A stretch of DNA of 64,000 nt from Lachnospiraceae bacterium KH1T2. Lineage in GTDB: Bacteria > Bacillota > Clostridia > Lachnospirales > Lachnospiraceae. The stretch is taken from assembly GCA_900114405.1 (NCBI GenBank), contig FOSY01000003.1:62001-126000 (forward strand). The letters run 5' to 3'. The position numbers and the translations under genes were made by a program. Under the pieces are notes generated by a model, which searched no databases, was not told the origin of the DNA, and saw only the letters and a program-made list of their open reading frames with translations. The first letter of the stretch is position 1. Each line of letters begins with the position of its first letter. Below are positions 1 to 7,895 of the stretch, one piece after another.

Positions 1-447
1 GGAGTGCTGATCGTGGTATCTCACGACAGATACTTCCTTGACAGAGTCGTGACTACTATATTCTCATTTGAGGGAAATGGTGAGATCGATAGGATTCCGG
101 GTGATTATGAGAGCTATCTGAAGCGTAAGAAAGAGAAAGAAGCAGCTCGGGCTGAAGCTGCGCCTGCGGCAGAAGAAAAGCCAAAAGCCAAGTATGAAAA
201 AGCACCAAGGAAGAAAACAAAGCTTTCCTTTAAGGAACAGCAGGAATATGATACTATCGAGGAAGAGATAGAAAAGCTGCAGGCTCGTTCAGAAGAGCTT
301 GATGGGGAGATACTCAAGGCAGCGACAGACTTTGGTAAACTTACAGAGCTTACAAAGGAAAAAGAAGAGACTGATGCCAAACTTGACGAAAGGATCGCAA
401 GATACTTAGAGCTTGAAGAGATGGTCGAAGAGTTCAGCAAGCAATAA
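1..447 (+). CDS. ABC-F family ATPase, C-terminal part (truncated by window edge)
   Basis: The reading frame is open from base 1, so only the last 148 or so codons are present. The visible start holds the end of an ABC ATPase domain: a hydrophobic strand followed by SHDRYFLD, the H-switch region that is characteristic of ABC-F proteins (Uup, YdiF, YkpA types). After it comes the usual ABC-F C-terminal extension, a Lys/Glu/Ala-rich linker followed by an amphipathic coiled-coil helix pair ending in EMVEEFSKQ. ABC-F proteins are soluble and act on the ribosome in translation or antibiotic protection; which subtype this is cannot be told from the fragment. A GAAA-loop terminator follows directly. 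Confidence 0.9.
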   Translation, partial: GVLIVVSHDRYFLDRVVTTIFSFEGNGEIDRIPGDYESYLKRKKEKEAARAEAAPAAEEKPKAKYEKAPRKKTKLSFKEQQEYDTIEEEIEKLQARSEELDGEILKAATDFGKLTELTKEKEETDAKLDERIARYLELEEMVEEFSKQ

Positions 448-472
448 AAAAGTGCCGAAAGGCACTTTTTTA
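446..472. terminator. Bidirectional rho-independent terminator
   Basis: A ten-base stem (AAAAAGTGCC / GGCACTTTTT) closed by a GAAA tetraloop has A-runs and T-runs on both sides, so it can end the ABC-F gene on the plus strand and the convergent glycosyltransferase gene on the minus strand. Confidence 0.85.
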
Positions 473-1480
473 ATTTAACTCGCGGAGCTTTGCTCCATAT
501 TTAGCTGCGTTTTCTTTGTCGCCCATGATCACATAGCAGATATGCAGTCCGATGAGCGGGAATGAACTATTGTATGAATTACTGAGAAGTGCTTCTGTTT
601 CAAAAGCTGCATTGTAATACCATATGACAGCCTCAGAGTAGTTACGCCTTGCGCGATAAAATTCGCCAAGCTCAAAGACAATCTCGGAAGGAACTTCGTC
701 AACGGCAAGTCCGCGTGATGCGGCAAGCAGCATGACGGATGCATCGTCCATGATACGAGCACATTTAGCAAGCACACAGGCATCCATCTTGATGAGCTCT
801 TCGTCAGTATCAATATCTATGTGTGCTTTGAAAAATTCAAAGGATTGTCTAAAATCATCCTCAGTGCCGGAAATAAAGAGCTCTCGCGCATACATTCGCT
901 GCATATGCGGAGAAATCTCACTGCCGGAGCGTATGAGCTTTTGATATATCGCAAAATCTCTGCCGGAGTGAAGCTCTTCCGGGCAATGCTTTATGCGGAT
1001 ATCGCTGTCAAAGATTATGGGAGCGATCCTCACGGTCTCATGAACCTGATCTTGCCAGCAGAAGTTACGGATGCGCTTATAGAGCTTAGGACGCAGCTCT
1101 TCATCGAAATTGTAGGTGGTATTTTTTTCGAGCTGATTAGTGTAGTACATTTGTACGATCTCGATCTCAGGCAGCATGGCTGCCTTCAGCATGCGAAACT
1201 TCTCGTGATTCTCCGCGTCGATCACCTCGTCAGCATCGGCACTGTAGATATAGTCACAGGTGGCTTTTGAGAATGCGAAATTTCGTGCAGCGGAAAAGTC
1301 ATCTGTCCATTTGAAATCATAAATCTTGTCTGTGTACTTTGACGCAATCTGTTTGGTATTATCAGTTGAACCTGTATCTACTATGATGATCTCGTCCATC
1401 AGATCAGCAATACCGTCAAGACAGCGGGCAAGTACATTTTCTTCATTCTTTACGATCATACATAAGCTTATACTTGTCAT
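470..1480 (-). CDS. Family 2 glycosyltransferase with helical C-terminal region
   Basis: The N-terminus (SLCMIVKNEE, IIIVDTGSTDNT) and the SADADE segment near residue 84 are the nucleotide-sugar and metal-binding parts of a GT-A fold of family GT2, of the subtype that uses a CMIVKNEE start (SunS-like and TPR-linked transferases). Residues after about 200 are alpha-helical and TPR-like, with the repeated pattern of small and aromatic residues around FELGEFYRARRNYSEAVIWYYNA. The protein is 336 residues and has no membrane segment. It starts at the ATG at 1480, with an AAGGGGGG ribosome site in front. It is a single-gene unit; the acceptor is unknown. Confidence 0.85.
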   Translation of the reverse strand: MTSISLCMIVKNEENVLARCLDGIADLMDEIIIVDTGSTDNTKQIASKYTDKIYDFKWTDDFSAARNFAFSKATCDYIYSADADEVIDAENHEKFRMLKAAMLPEIEIVQMYYTNQLEKNTTYNFDEELRPKLYKRIRNFCWQDQVHETVRIAPIIFDSDIRIKHCPEELHSGRDFAIYQKLIRSGSEISPHMQRMYARELFISGTEDDFRQSFEFFKAHIDIDTDEELIKMDACVLAKCARIMDDASVMLLAASRGLAVDEVPSEIVFELGEFYRARRNYSEAVIWYYNAAFETEALLSNSYNSSFPLIGLHICYVIMGDKENAAKYGAKLRELN

Positions 1481-1845
1481 AAGCTAAACCCCCCTTATAA
1501 TTATCTTACCCGTCTATGTCGTTTTCTATAATTATAAACTATTTAAGAATTGCAAAAGTGCCAAAAAAGAACGTGAAAAAATATTAATAATTACTATTTG
1601 CTTTGATACTTGAAGTAAGAATGCGCTATTTTGCAGGGGTTGATTTGGTGGTTTTTCATAACTTTTAATGTATACAAAAAACGTATTTTTTAAAATACAC
1701 TAAATTGTGTGAAAAAATTATAAAATAATACCGATATACTTATCGTAAATAAAGTGCCAAGGACGGCAGGGATATATCGATGGGCTCATTTGTCCACGGG
1801 TGATCGGTATATTATTTTTTATCATGGATGGAGCGATGAGGAATT
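1481..1845. other. Intergenic region with a possible structured leader
   Basis: This 365-base AT-rich stretch separates divergent genes. Its left part carries the ribosome site and probably the promoter of the minus-strand glycosyltransferase gene (a TATAAT-like box lies near 1530-1540 on that strand). Its right part holds the GTATACAAAA decamer at 1670-1679 and a folded segment at about 1727-1815. No ORF with a ribosome site was seen. Confidence 0.5.
1727..1815 (+). promoter_or_regulatory. Candidate structured 5' leader of the EI-N gene
   Basis: ATAATACCGAT near 1728 can pair with ATCGGTATATTAT near 1802, closing a roughly 65-base internal region that contains CAAGGACGGCAGGG and TTTGTCCACGGGTG. 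A T-rich run follows the closing stem. The shape resembles a riboswitch or leader with a terminator-like closing stem, but I could not match conserved cores of the riboswitch classes I know. The pairing is seen; any ligand or function is not. Confidence 0.35.
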
Positions 1846-2565
1846 ATGATGAGGGAGAAGTGCAGCGGAGTTTCTGCCGGGGTTGGAATGGGAAAGGTAC
1901 TGCGCGTTGAAGATGTGGTACTTGACATATCTAAACGTCGGACAGACGATATCAACTTAGAGAAAAAGCGGTTTGCGGAAGCCGTAGAGGAATTCTGCGA
2001 AAATACCGATCAGATGGCTGAGCGGTTAAAAGGAATTGGAGCGGGCAGAGAATCAAATATACTTGAAGTGCAGGCGATCATGATGCGCGATGAATCCCTT
2101 CGGCCTGAAATTGAGAAGAGGATAGAGCGCGGTATCTCGGCTGAGTTTGCCGTGAGTGAGATCTGCGACAAGTATATCGGACTTTTTGCAGCGTCGCCAA
2201 GTGAATTACTGAGAACGAGAGCGTGCGATATCAATGATGTGAAGCAGCGGCTTTTGGGTATCCTCTTAGGGGTGAAAAGATGTGATATCCGTGAAGCTGT
2301 GACAGGAACAGTACTTGCAGCGAAGGAATTTTCGCCGGCGATGCTTTCGGAGATAGTTCCGGGAAGTGTGACCGGGATAGTGGCCGAAAGAGGCGGAGAA
2401 AATTCCCACTCTGCCATACTGGCAAGAAGCCTTGAGCTTCCGGCAGTTTTCAATGTGCCGGGACTTATGGCAAGGATCGAGAACGGTGAGGAAATGATCA
2501 TCGACGGTACAAGCGGAGAAATCATATTCCAGCCGGATGAGGCTGTGAGACAGGAATTTACATGA
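1846..2565 (+). CDS. Free-standing N-terminal domain of PTS Enzyme I (phosphohistidine/HPr-binding half)
   Basis: The 239 residues align by motif with the first half of PTS Enzyme I: a start like CSGVSAGVGMGKVL, a helical HPr-binding part (ILEVQAIMMRDE, LLRTRACDINDVKQRLLG), and the swivelling phosphohistidine domain with GGENSHSAILARSLELPAV, in which His188 corresponds to the active-site His of Enzyme I. It ends at the domain boundary, and the PEP-binding TIM barrel (about 300 residues) is absent, with a terminator right after the stop. Such a protein could carry phosphate between His sites but could not use PEP itself. ATG 1846 and 1849 are both possible starts behind GAGG at 1838. No other PTS gene is nearby. 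Confidence 0.85.
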   Translation: MMREKCSGVSAGVGMGKVLRVEDVVLDISKRRTDDINLEKKRFAEAVEEFCENTDQMAERLKGIGAGRESNILEVQAIMMRDESLRPEIEKRIERGISAEFAVSEICDKYIGLFAASPSELLRTRACDINDVKQRLLGILLGVKRCDIREAVTGTVLAAKEFSPAMLSEIVPGSVTGIVAERGGENSHSAILARSLELPAVFNVPGLMARIENGEEMIIDGTSGEIIFQPDEAVRQEFT

Positions 2566-2574
2566 TGCTAGGGG

Positions 2575-2603
2575 GAGGCTGTAAAAAACAGCCTCTCTTT
2601 TTT
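2575..2603 (+). terminator. Rho-independent terminator
   Basis: GAGGCTGT pairs with ACAGCCTC around an A-rich loop and is followed by TCTTTTTT, ending the EI-N gene. Confidence 0.85.
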
Positions 2604-2607
2604 GAAC

Positions 2608-2617
2608 TGTGTACACA
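2608..2617. promoter_or_regulatory. Palindrome upstream of the DUF6273 promoter
   Basis: The perfect ten-base palindrome TGTGTACACA lies about 20 bases upstream of the -35 box at 2637, a position where an activator or repressor could bind. Only the symmetry is seen. Confidence 0.3.
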
Positions 2618-2636
2618 ATTTGGAACACTTAATGAC

Positions 2637-2665
2637 TTGAAACTGTATACAAAAGTTAATATAAT
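2637..2665 (+). promoter_or_regulatory. Sigma-A type promoter of the DUF6273 gene
   Basis: TTGAAA at 2637-2642 and TATAAT at 2660-2665 are separated by 17 bases. Transcription would start near 2672 and leave a leader of about 110 bases before the ATG at 2781. Confidence 0.75.
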
Positions 2666-2780
2666 TTTCTGTGTCTAAAGTGTGTTCGCAAAGTGTTGAA
2701 AATGTTAAAAACATTTTTGCCTTGCGAGGTATATTTTACAGGTGATTCGCTGTGAACTCGGTCTAGGAGGAAAAGGATCA

Positions 2781-3467
2781 ATGAAGAAAATTTTAGCATT
2801 ACTTATGGTCGGAATCATGTCACTTGCACCTGTCAGTGCATACGCTGCAACAAATAATACGGCAGCGAACACGATAACTTTCGGAAGATATGAGCAGGAC
2901 GGAAATACTGCAAACGGTATGGAGCCGATCGAGTGGATCGTTGTTGCAGATGATGGAAGCAAGAAACTGCTCATGTCTAAGTATATCTTAGAGAATCAGG
3001 CATATCTGCATGATTACGCAAATGTTCCGTGGGAAACTTCTGATTTACGTTCATGGATGAACGGAACCTTCTATGACACAGCTTTTAATGACACAGAAAA
3101 GGCTGCAATAGTCACAGTTACAAATTCAAATCCGGGAAGTGCCGCTTTCTTTGGAGGTCAGGGACTTGACGGTGGAAATGATACAAGTGATAAAGTATTT
3201 GCGTTAAGTGCCTATGAAGCACAAGCTTACCTTGGCGCAAGTCTTGCAGACTGGAACACAAATATGCAGGCTAAATGTACAGCATATGCAACTATGAGAG
3301 GCTGCTGGACACATCCTTCAAGCGGAAGAGGCTTCTGGTGGCTCAGAACACCTGGTAATGCCTATGGTTCATGGGTTGCAACAGTTCAGGATCACGGCGG
3401 CGTAGTGGCTCACGTTGGAAACAACGCGGGTGAAGGCGCAAGACCTGCTATTTGGGTAACATATTGA
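2781..3467 (+). CDS. Secreted DUF6273 (C-type-lectin-like fold) protein
   Basis: The start at 2781 follows AGGAGG at 2765 and gives a clean signal peptide (MKKILALLMVGIMSLAPVSAYA, cleavage after AYA). The mature part of about 205 residues shows the DUF6273 pattern: IEWIVVADDG, LLMSKYILENQAY, WETSDLRSWMNGTFY, AFNDTEKAAI, and the terminal block FWWLRTPG ... GARPAIWV. That last block resembles the C-type-lectin-like folds seen in formylglycine-generating-enzyme relatives and in variable proteins of diversity-generating retroelements. The family is common as a domain of firmicute surface proteins; here it stands alone with no anchor, so the product is probably released. Function is unknown. Confidence 0.8.
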   Translation: MKKILALLMVGIMSLAPVSAYAATNNTAANTITFGRYEQDGNTANGMEPIEWIVVADDGSKKLLMSKYILENQAYLHDYANVPWETSDLRSWMNGTFYDTAFNDTEKAAIVTVTNSNPGSAAFFGGQGLDGGNDTSDKVFALSAYEAQAYLGASLADWNTNMQAKCTAYATMRGCWTHPSSGRGFWWLRTPGNAYGSWVATVQDHGGVVAHVGNNAGEGARPAIWVTY

Positions 3468-3488
3468 TAGAATAGATATATAAGATGA

Positions 3489-3518
3489 AGAGAGGCCGGG
3501 TTTCCGACCTCTCTTTTT
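3489..3518 (+). terminator. Rho-independent terminator
   Basis: AGAGAGG...CGG pairs with CCG...CCTCTCT with one mismatch and is followed by five T residues, ending the DUF6273 transcript. Confidence 0.85.
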
Positions 3519-3542
3519 GTACGTTTTGTACTTAGATAATGT

Positions 3543-3930
3543 GAGTATGCCACAATTTGCAATTTTTTTAATGAAGGACATACTTTTTGATGTTTGAAAT
3601 TTCAAAATATGCCATAAATCGCTATTTCGTGCTATAGGAGCATACAGTTCCGCAAAATCACATCTGAAATATGCCATAAATCGCTATTTCATGCTATAGG
3701 AGCATACAATTTCGCAAAATCACATCTGAAATATGCCATAAATCGCTATTTCGTGCTATAGGAGCATACAGTTCCGCAAAATCATATCTAAAATATGTCA
3801 TAATTAAATACTTTATAAATAAAAAGCATATATTTGTACTGATTAGTATAAAATATGCCCTAAATACCTATAACAATGATCTGGACTAGAACAGTAACTA
3901 ATTAAATTGTACAGAATCGCCATAAATGTG
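3543..3930. repeat. Degenerate tandem repeat array, 62-bp period, with alternating TATGC/GCATA half-sites
   Basis: Three near-identical 62-base units lie at 3605, 3667 and 3729 (about 59-60 of 62 positions shared). Decayed units keep the same register on both sides: the conserved ATGCC or ATGTC core recurs at 3549, 3611, 3673, 3735, 3797, 3857 and 3919, spaced 62, 62, 62, 62, 60 and 62 bases. Inside each good unit TATGCC is followed 32 bases later by its inverse GCATA, so half-sites alternate about every 31 bases, close to three DNA turns. The divergent units at 3543 and 3791 keep both half-sites at the same offsets. The array ends just upstream of the rfb promoter and carries no credible gene. 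Confidence 0.85.
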
Positions 3931-3956
3931 CTAAAGTAGTATTCCTAATAATTTTG

Positions 3957-3965
3957 TGTTATAAT
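3957..3965 (+). promoter_or_regulatory. Extended -10 promoter of the polysaccharide cluster
   Basis: TGT directly precedes TATAAT at 3960-3965 (extended -10). The matching -35 position (about 3937) reads TAGTAT and is poor, which fits a promoter that depends on the extended -10 or on an activator. The start would lie near 3972. Confidence 0.65.
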
Positions 3966-3981
3966 CTGAAATAATTATGTG

Positions 3982-4003
3982 CAGCTGTCGGAAACGGCAG
4001 CTG
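3982..4003 (+). promoter_or_regulatory. 5'-terminal stem-loop of the rfb transcript
   Basis: CAGCTGTCG and CGGCAGCTG pair (one G-U) around a GAAA tetraloop, about ten bases after the predicted start. No T-run follows, so it is more likely an mRNA-stabilising 5' hairpin than a terminator. Confidence 0.6.
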
Positions 4004-4039
4004 TTTAAGATGTTAAGAATGTAATATATGGAGGAAAAT

Positions 4040-5122
4040 ATGCGCACTTACCTTGTGACAGGAGGAGCCGGTTTTATCGGTTCTAATTTTATTCACTATA
4101 TGTTTAGAAAATATGGCAATGATATCCGTATCATCAACGTTGATGCACTTACTTATGCCGGAAATCTTGCTAATCTTGATGACCTTAAGGGCAACGAAAA
4201 CTATATCTTTGTAAAGGCTGATATCCGCGACAGAGCTGCTATCGAAAAGATCTTCGCAGAGAATGATATCGACAGAGTAGTTAACTTTGCTGCAGAAAGC
4301 CATGTTGACAGAAGTATCGAGAACCCTGAGATCTTCGTTGAGACAAACGTACTCGGAACACTCGTTATGCTTAACTCTGCAAAGAAGGCATGGGAGAATG
4401 AGGATGGAAGCTTTAAGGCTGATAAGAAGTTCCTCCATGTTTCTACAGATGAGGTATATGGCTCACTCAGCGATCCTAAGGATTACTTCTATGAGACAAC
4501 ACCATATGATCCACATAGCCCATATTCAGCAAGTAAGGCTTCTTCAGACTTCATCGTAAAGGCATATGTTGATACATACCACTTCCCGGCATATATCACA
4601 AACTGCTCAAATAACTACGGACCATTCCAGTTCCCTGAGAAGCTTATCCCGCTTATCATCAACAACGCACTTCAGGGTAAGAAGCTCCCTGTATACGGTG
4701 ATGGTAAGAACGTTCGTGACTGGCTCTATGTAGACGATCACTGCAAGGGAATCGACATGGTTCTTGAGAATGGTAAGCTTGGTGAGAAGTACAACATCGG
4801 CGGACATAACGAGAAGCAGAATATCGAGATCATCCACATTATCCTCGATACACTTAAGGAGCTTCTTCCTGATACAGATGAGAGAAAGAAGAATGTCAGC
4901 GAGGAGCTTATCACATTCGTAACAGATCGTAAGGGCCACGACAGACGCTATGCTATCGCACCTGATAAGATCAAGGCTGAGCTTGGCTGGGAGCCTGAAA
5001 CATGCTTCGCAGAAGGCATCAAGAAGACAGTTAAGTGGTACCTTGAGCATCAGGAGTGGATGGAGAATGTCACAAGCGGTGACTACCAGAAATACTACGA
5101 AGAAATGTACAAGAATAAATGA
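4040..5122 (+). CDS. rfbB: dTDP-glucose 4,6-dehydratase
   Basis: This extended short-chain dehydrogenase converts dTDP-glucose to dTDP-4-keto-6-deoxyglucose. The sequence shows the NAD-binding VTGGAGFIGSNF at the N-terminus, the catalytic STDEVYGSL, and YSASKASSD (YxxxK), all standard for RfbB/RmlB; the 360-residue length is normal. The ATG at 4040 is preferred over the in-frame ATG at 4028 because the GGAGGA ribosome site overlaps the upstream one and the family starts at this point. It is the first gene of the cluster, 52 bases before rfbA. Enzyme identity is secure; whether the final sugar is rhamnose depends on an rfbD gene not present here. Confidence 0.97.
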   Translation: MRTYLVTGGAGFIGSNFIHYMFRKYGNDIRIINVDALTYAGNLANLDDLKGNENYIFVKADIRDRAAIEKIFAENDIDRVVNFAAESHVDRSIENPEIFVETNVLGTLVMLNSAKKAWENEDGSFKADKKFLHVSTDEVYGSLSDPKDYFYETTPYDPHSPYSASKASSDFIVKAYVDTYHFPAYITNCSNNYGPFQFPEKLIPLIINNALQGKKLPVYGDGKNVRDWLYVDDHCKGIDMVLENGKLGEKYNIGGHNEKQNIEIIHIILDTLKELLPDTDERKKNVSEELITFVTDRKGHDRRYAIAPDKIKAELGWEPETCFAEGIKKTVKWYLEHQEWMENVTSGDYQKYYEEMYKNK

Positions 5123-5174
5123 TCCGAATTGCGCATGCAATCCGCAGTCTAGTTAACAATGGAGGATTAAATCG

Positions 5175-6044
5175 ATGAAGGGTATAATTCTTGCCGGCGG
5201 TTCAGGTACCAGACTTTATCCGCTGACAAAGGCAGTTTCAAAGCAGATGATGCCGGTTTATGATAAGCCGATGATATACTATCCGCTCTCAACACTTATG
5301 CTTGCAGGCATTCGTGATATCTTGATAATCTCAACACCAAGGGATCTCCCGATGTTTCAGGAGCTTTTCAAGGATGGTGCGCAGCTTGGACTGAATTTCT
5401 CTTACAAGGTTCAGGAGAATCCTAACGGACTTGCCGAGGCTTTTATCCTCGGAGCTGATTTTATCGGAAATGACAGTGTCGCAATGGTACTTGGCGATAA
5501 TATCTTTTATGGTCATGATTTCTCAAAGGTACTTGCGCGTGCAGCAGAGAGAGAAAGCGGAGCTACTATCTTCGGTTACTATGTAAAAGATCCTAGAGCT
5601 TACGGTGTTGTTGAATTTGATGCTGAAGGTAAGGCTGTTTCTATCGAAGAAAAGCCGGAAAAACCTAAGTCAAACTATGCGGTACCGGGACTGTACTTCT
5701 ATGACAATAACGTTGTAGAGATCGCAAGAAATGTTAAGCCTTCAGCGCGAGGCGAGCTTGAGATCACAAGCGTAAACAATGCATATCTTGAGAAGGGAGA
5801 TCTTTATGTAGAGACTCTCGGACGTGGATTTGCATGGCTTGATACAGGAAGTCACGATTCACTTCTTGATGCGGCTGATTTCGTAGCAGCATTCCAGAAG
5901 AGACAGGGACTTTACATTTCATGTATCGAAGAGATCGCATTTAAGAAGGGCTTTATTGATAAGAATCAGCTTCTCAAGCTTGCTGAGCCTCTTATGAAGA
6001 CCGCTTACGGTCAGTACCTTGTGGATGTGGCGAACGGATTATAA
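5175..6044 (+). CDS. rfbA: Glucose-1-phosphate thymidylyltransferase
   Basis: RfbA/RmlA makes dTDP-glucose from dTTP and glucose-1-phosphate, the substrate of the preceding enzyme. The nucleotidyltransferase signature [20 protein letters not shown] is at the N-terminus, and the product and metal-binding stretches [12 protein letters not shown] and [19 protein letters not shown] follow in the usual order. At 289 residues it has the expected size. GGAGG lies before the ATG. The glucose-1-phosphate could come from the phosphoglucomutase at 16435. The next gene overlaps its 3' end by 20 bases. Confidence 0.97.
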   Translation: MKGIILAGGSGTRLYPLTKAVSKQMMPVYDKPMIYYPLSTLMLAGIRDILIISTPRDLPMFQELFKDGAQLGLNFSYKVQENPNGLAEAFILGADFIGNDSVAMVLGDNIFYGHDFSKVLARAAERESGATIFGYYVKDPRAYGVVEFDAEGKAVSIEEKPEKPKSNYAVPGLYFYDNNVVEIARNVKPSARGELEITSVNNAYLEKGDLYVETLGRGFAWLDTGSHDSLLDAADFVAAFQKRQGLYISCIEEIAFKKGFIDKNQLLKLAEPLMKTAYGQYLVDVANGL

Positions 6045-7239
6045 ATTCGCTGCAGCGACAGTTTTTCTGCTCATTGCAGCGACAGCTGCCAGTGCAGCTG
6101 CATTGAGCAGGTCCGGCAGCAGTAAGTTGGCAGATGAGACGACGGAAGAGCCTTCTGTCGTCTCCTATGATTCATTGTCCGGAATAGAAGCAGAAGTTAT
6201 AACGTCAAGTGATCCGGTACAGTCAGATAATGAGAAGAAGTGCAGACTTACTCTGCTGCTTTCAGTATCGGATCATTCGCTGAGAATGATAGTTGCTGAT
6301 GAGGTCGGGGACCCGGTCAAAGGTCAGGAATTTCATGTTTTTCTGAGCGATGGAACTGATACATACGAATATGCTGATACAGACAGGGACGGCATTCTTT
6401 ATGCACAGGGGCTTCCCAGCGGCAAGTACATGGCGGGGCTTGACGATGCAGAAGGCTACGAAATACCTGATGCAACATCAGTCAGGATACGCGAAAAGAT
6501 GACTTACGCAAGTCTCACCAATATCAGTGAGCTTATACGTACAGAGGCAGATGTCGATGCGGAAAAGGAAGATACTGCCAATATTGAAGAAAGTGATGAT
6601 GGAAGCCTTTTAGAAGAGGGCGGTATCGACCTTTCTTCGGGCACTATCGGCATCGATGTTTCAAAGTACAATAAAGATATCGACTGGAAAGCGGTAAAGG
6701 CGGCAGGTATCGAGTATGCGATAATCAGGCTTGGTTATCGCGGCTCGTCCACAGGTGCTCTTGTTAAAGACCCTTATTTTGATCAGAATTATCGCGAAGC
6801 AAGAGCGGCAGGTGTAAAGGTTGGAATCTACTTTTTCACACAGGCGCTTAATGAGGTTGAAGCTGAGGAAGAGGCCGAAATGGTCGCTTCTCTCACCAAG
6901 CCAGAGGAACTCTCCACGCCGGTTTTCATAGATGTAGAGTCATCGGGTGGAAGAGCTGACCCACTGGACAGGACTACACGGACGAATAACATAAAAAAAT
7001 TCTGCGAAACCATAGAAACACTTGGCTATCGCGCAGGTGTCTATGCAAATAAAAAGTGGTTCACCAGGTATATAGATACGGATGAACTAAGCGATTATAA
7101 GATATGGCTGGCGCAGTATAAGGTGCGTACACCTACATGGGACGGCCACTACGACGCATGGCAGTACTCTTCTAAGGGAAGCGTCGAAGGTATTACGGGA
7201 AATGTCGATCTTAACCTGAATCTAAGTCTTGATGATTGA
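6025..7239 (+). CDS. Membrane-anchored GH25 (lysozyme-type) hydrolase
   Basis: Residues 5-30 form an uncleaved signal anchor ([20 protein letters not shown]). Residues of about 70-150 look like a small beta-sandwich ([31 protein letters not shown], SpaA/Cna-like). The C-terminal 200 residues are a GH25 domain: [14 protein letters not shown], the catalytic DxE in PVFIDVES, and the closing [12 protein letters not shown] and VDLNL stretches. GH25 enzymes cleave the glycan strands of peptidoglycan. The ATG at 6025 overlaps rfbA; a TTG at 6019 is an alternative, and no strong ribosome site is visible, so translation is probably coupled. Its place between rfbA and rfbC suggests local wall remodelling during polysaccharide export or attachment. 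Confidence 0.88.
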   Translation: MWRTDYKFAAATVFLLIAATAASAAALSRSGSSKLADETTEEPSVVSYDSLSGIEAEVITSSDPVQSDNEKKCRLTLLLSVSDHSLRMIVADEVGDPVKGQEFHVFLSDGTDTYEYADTDRDGILYAQGLPSGKYMAGLDDAEGYEIPDATSVRIREKMTYASLTNISELIRTEADVDAEKEDTANIEESDDGSLLEEGGIDLSSGTIGIDVSKYNKDIDWKAVKAAGIEYAIIRLGYRGSSTGALVKDPYFDQNYREARAAGVKVGIYFFTQALNEVEAEEEAEMVASLTKPEELSTPVFIDVESSGGRADPLDRTTRTNNIKKFCETIETLGYRAGVYANKKWFTRYIDTDELSDYKIWLAQYKVRTPTWDGHYDAWQYSSKGSVEGITGNVDLNLNLSLDD

Positions 7240-7323
7240 CATTTGCTATTGAATATGTCAGCTGTGCTGACGCAGATCTCGTGGAACGAGACTTGAATAT
7301 GATTTATACAGATTGGAGCAAAA

Positions 7324-7890
7324 ATGGGACAGATTACAGTAGAGACCTGTGAAATAGAGGGATTAAAGGTTATCACACCAAAGGTATTCGGTGATGAGCG
7401 CGGATACTTCATGGAAAGCTACAATATCGAAGATTTCAAGAAGGCAGGAATTGACAACGTATTCGTACAGGACAACCAGTCTTCTTCAACAAAGGGCGTT
7501 CTTCGCGGAATGCACTTCCAGAATAATTTCCCACAGGCAAAGCTTGTTCGCTGCATCCGTGGTGAAGTTTATGATGTTGCTGTTGACTTAAGACCAGGTT
7601 CAGCTACATTTGGTAAGTGGTATGGTGTAACTCTTTCTGAGGAAAATAAGAAGATGTTCTTCATCCCTCGTGGATTTGCACATGGTTTCCTCGTACTTTC
7701 AGACTATGCTGAATTTGCATATAAGTGCGATGATCTTTATCATCCGGGTGATGATGGCGGACTTAGATTCAACGATCCTGAGATCGGAATCGAGTGGCCT
7801 ACAACAATTCCGGAAAGCGAGCTCAATATCAACGACAGGGACAGAAACTGGCCTGATTTCAGCGATTACAAGAAAGAACGTAATTTATAA
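7324..7890 (+). CDS. rfbC: dTDP-4-dehydrorhamnose 3,5-epimerase
   Basis: RfbC/RmlC epimerises dTDP-4-keto-6-deoxyglucose at C3 and C5. The cupin shows the family stretches FGDERGYFMESY, QDNQSSSTKGVLRGMHFQ (catalytic His in the MHFQ block), VRCIRGEVYDVAVDLR and FIPRGFAHGFLVLSD. The 188-residue length is typical. An in-frame ATG follows GGAGCAAAA. It lies 84 bases after the lysozyme gene and five bases before the exporter permease gene. Confidence 0.96.
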   Translation: MGQITVETCEIEGLKVITPKVFGDERGYFMESYNIEDFKKAGIDNVFVQDNQSSSTKGVLRGMHFQNNFPQAKLVRCIRGEVYDVAVDLRPGSATFGKWYGVTLSEENKKMFFIPRGFAHGFLVLSDYAEFAYKCDDLYHPGDDGGLRFNDPEIGIEWPTTIPESELNINDRDRNWPDFSDYKKERNL

Positions 7891-7895
7891 AAAAC

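Noticed and set aside
1727..1815. Known riboswitch such as c-di-GMP-I or a PTS antiterminator site
   Set aside because: The closing stem is plausible, but the conserved cores of these classes are not present in the loop sequence.
2781..3467. Variable protein of a diversity-generating retroelement
   Set aside because: No reverse transcriptase gene and no template repeat were found in the window.
3369..3677. 102-codon minus-strand ORF over the repeat array
   Set aside because: It runs through the DUF6273 3' end, its terminator and the repeats, with no ribosome site and no recognisable protein.
3543..3930. CRISPR array
   Set aside because: The whole 62-base unit is repeated; there is no constant repeat with unique spacers, and no cas gene lies near.
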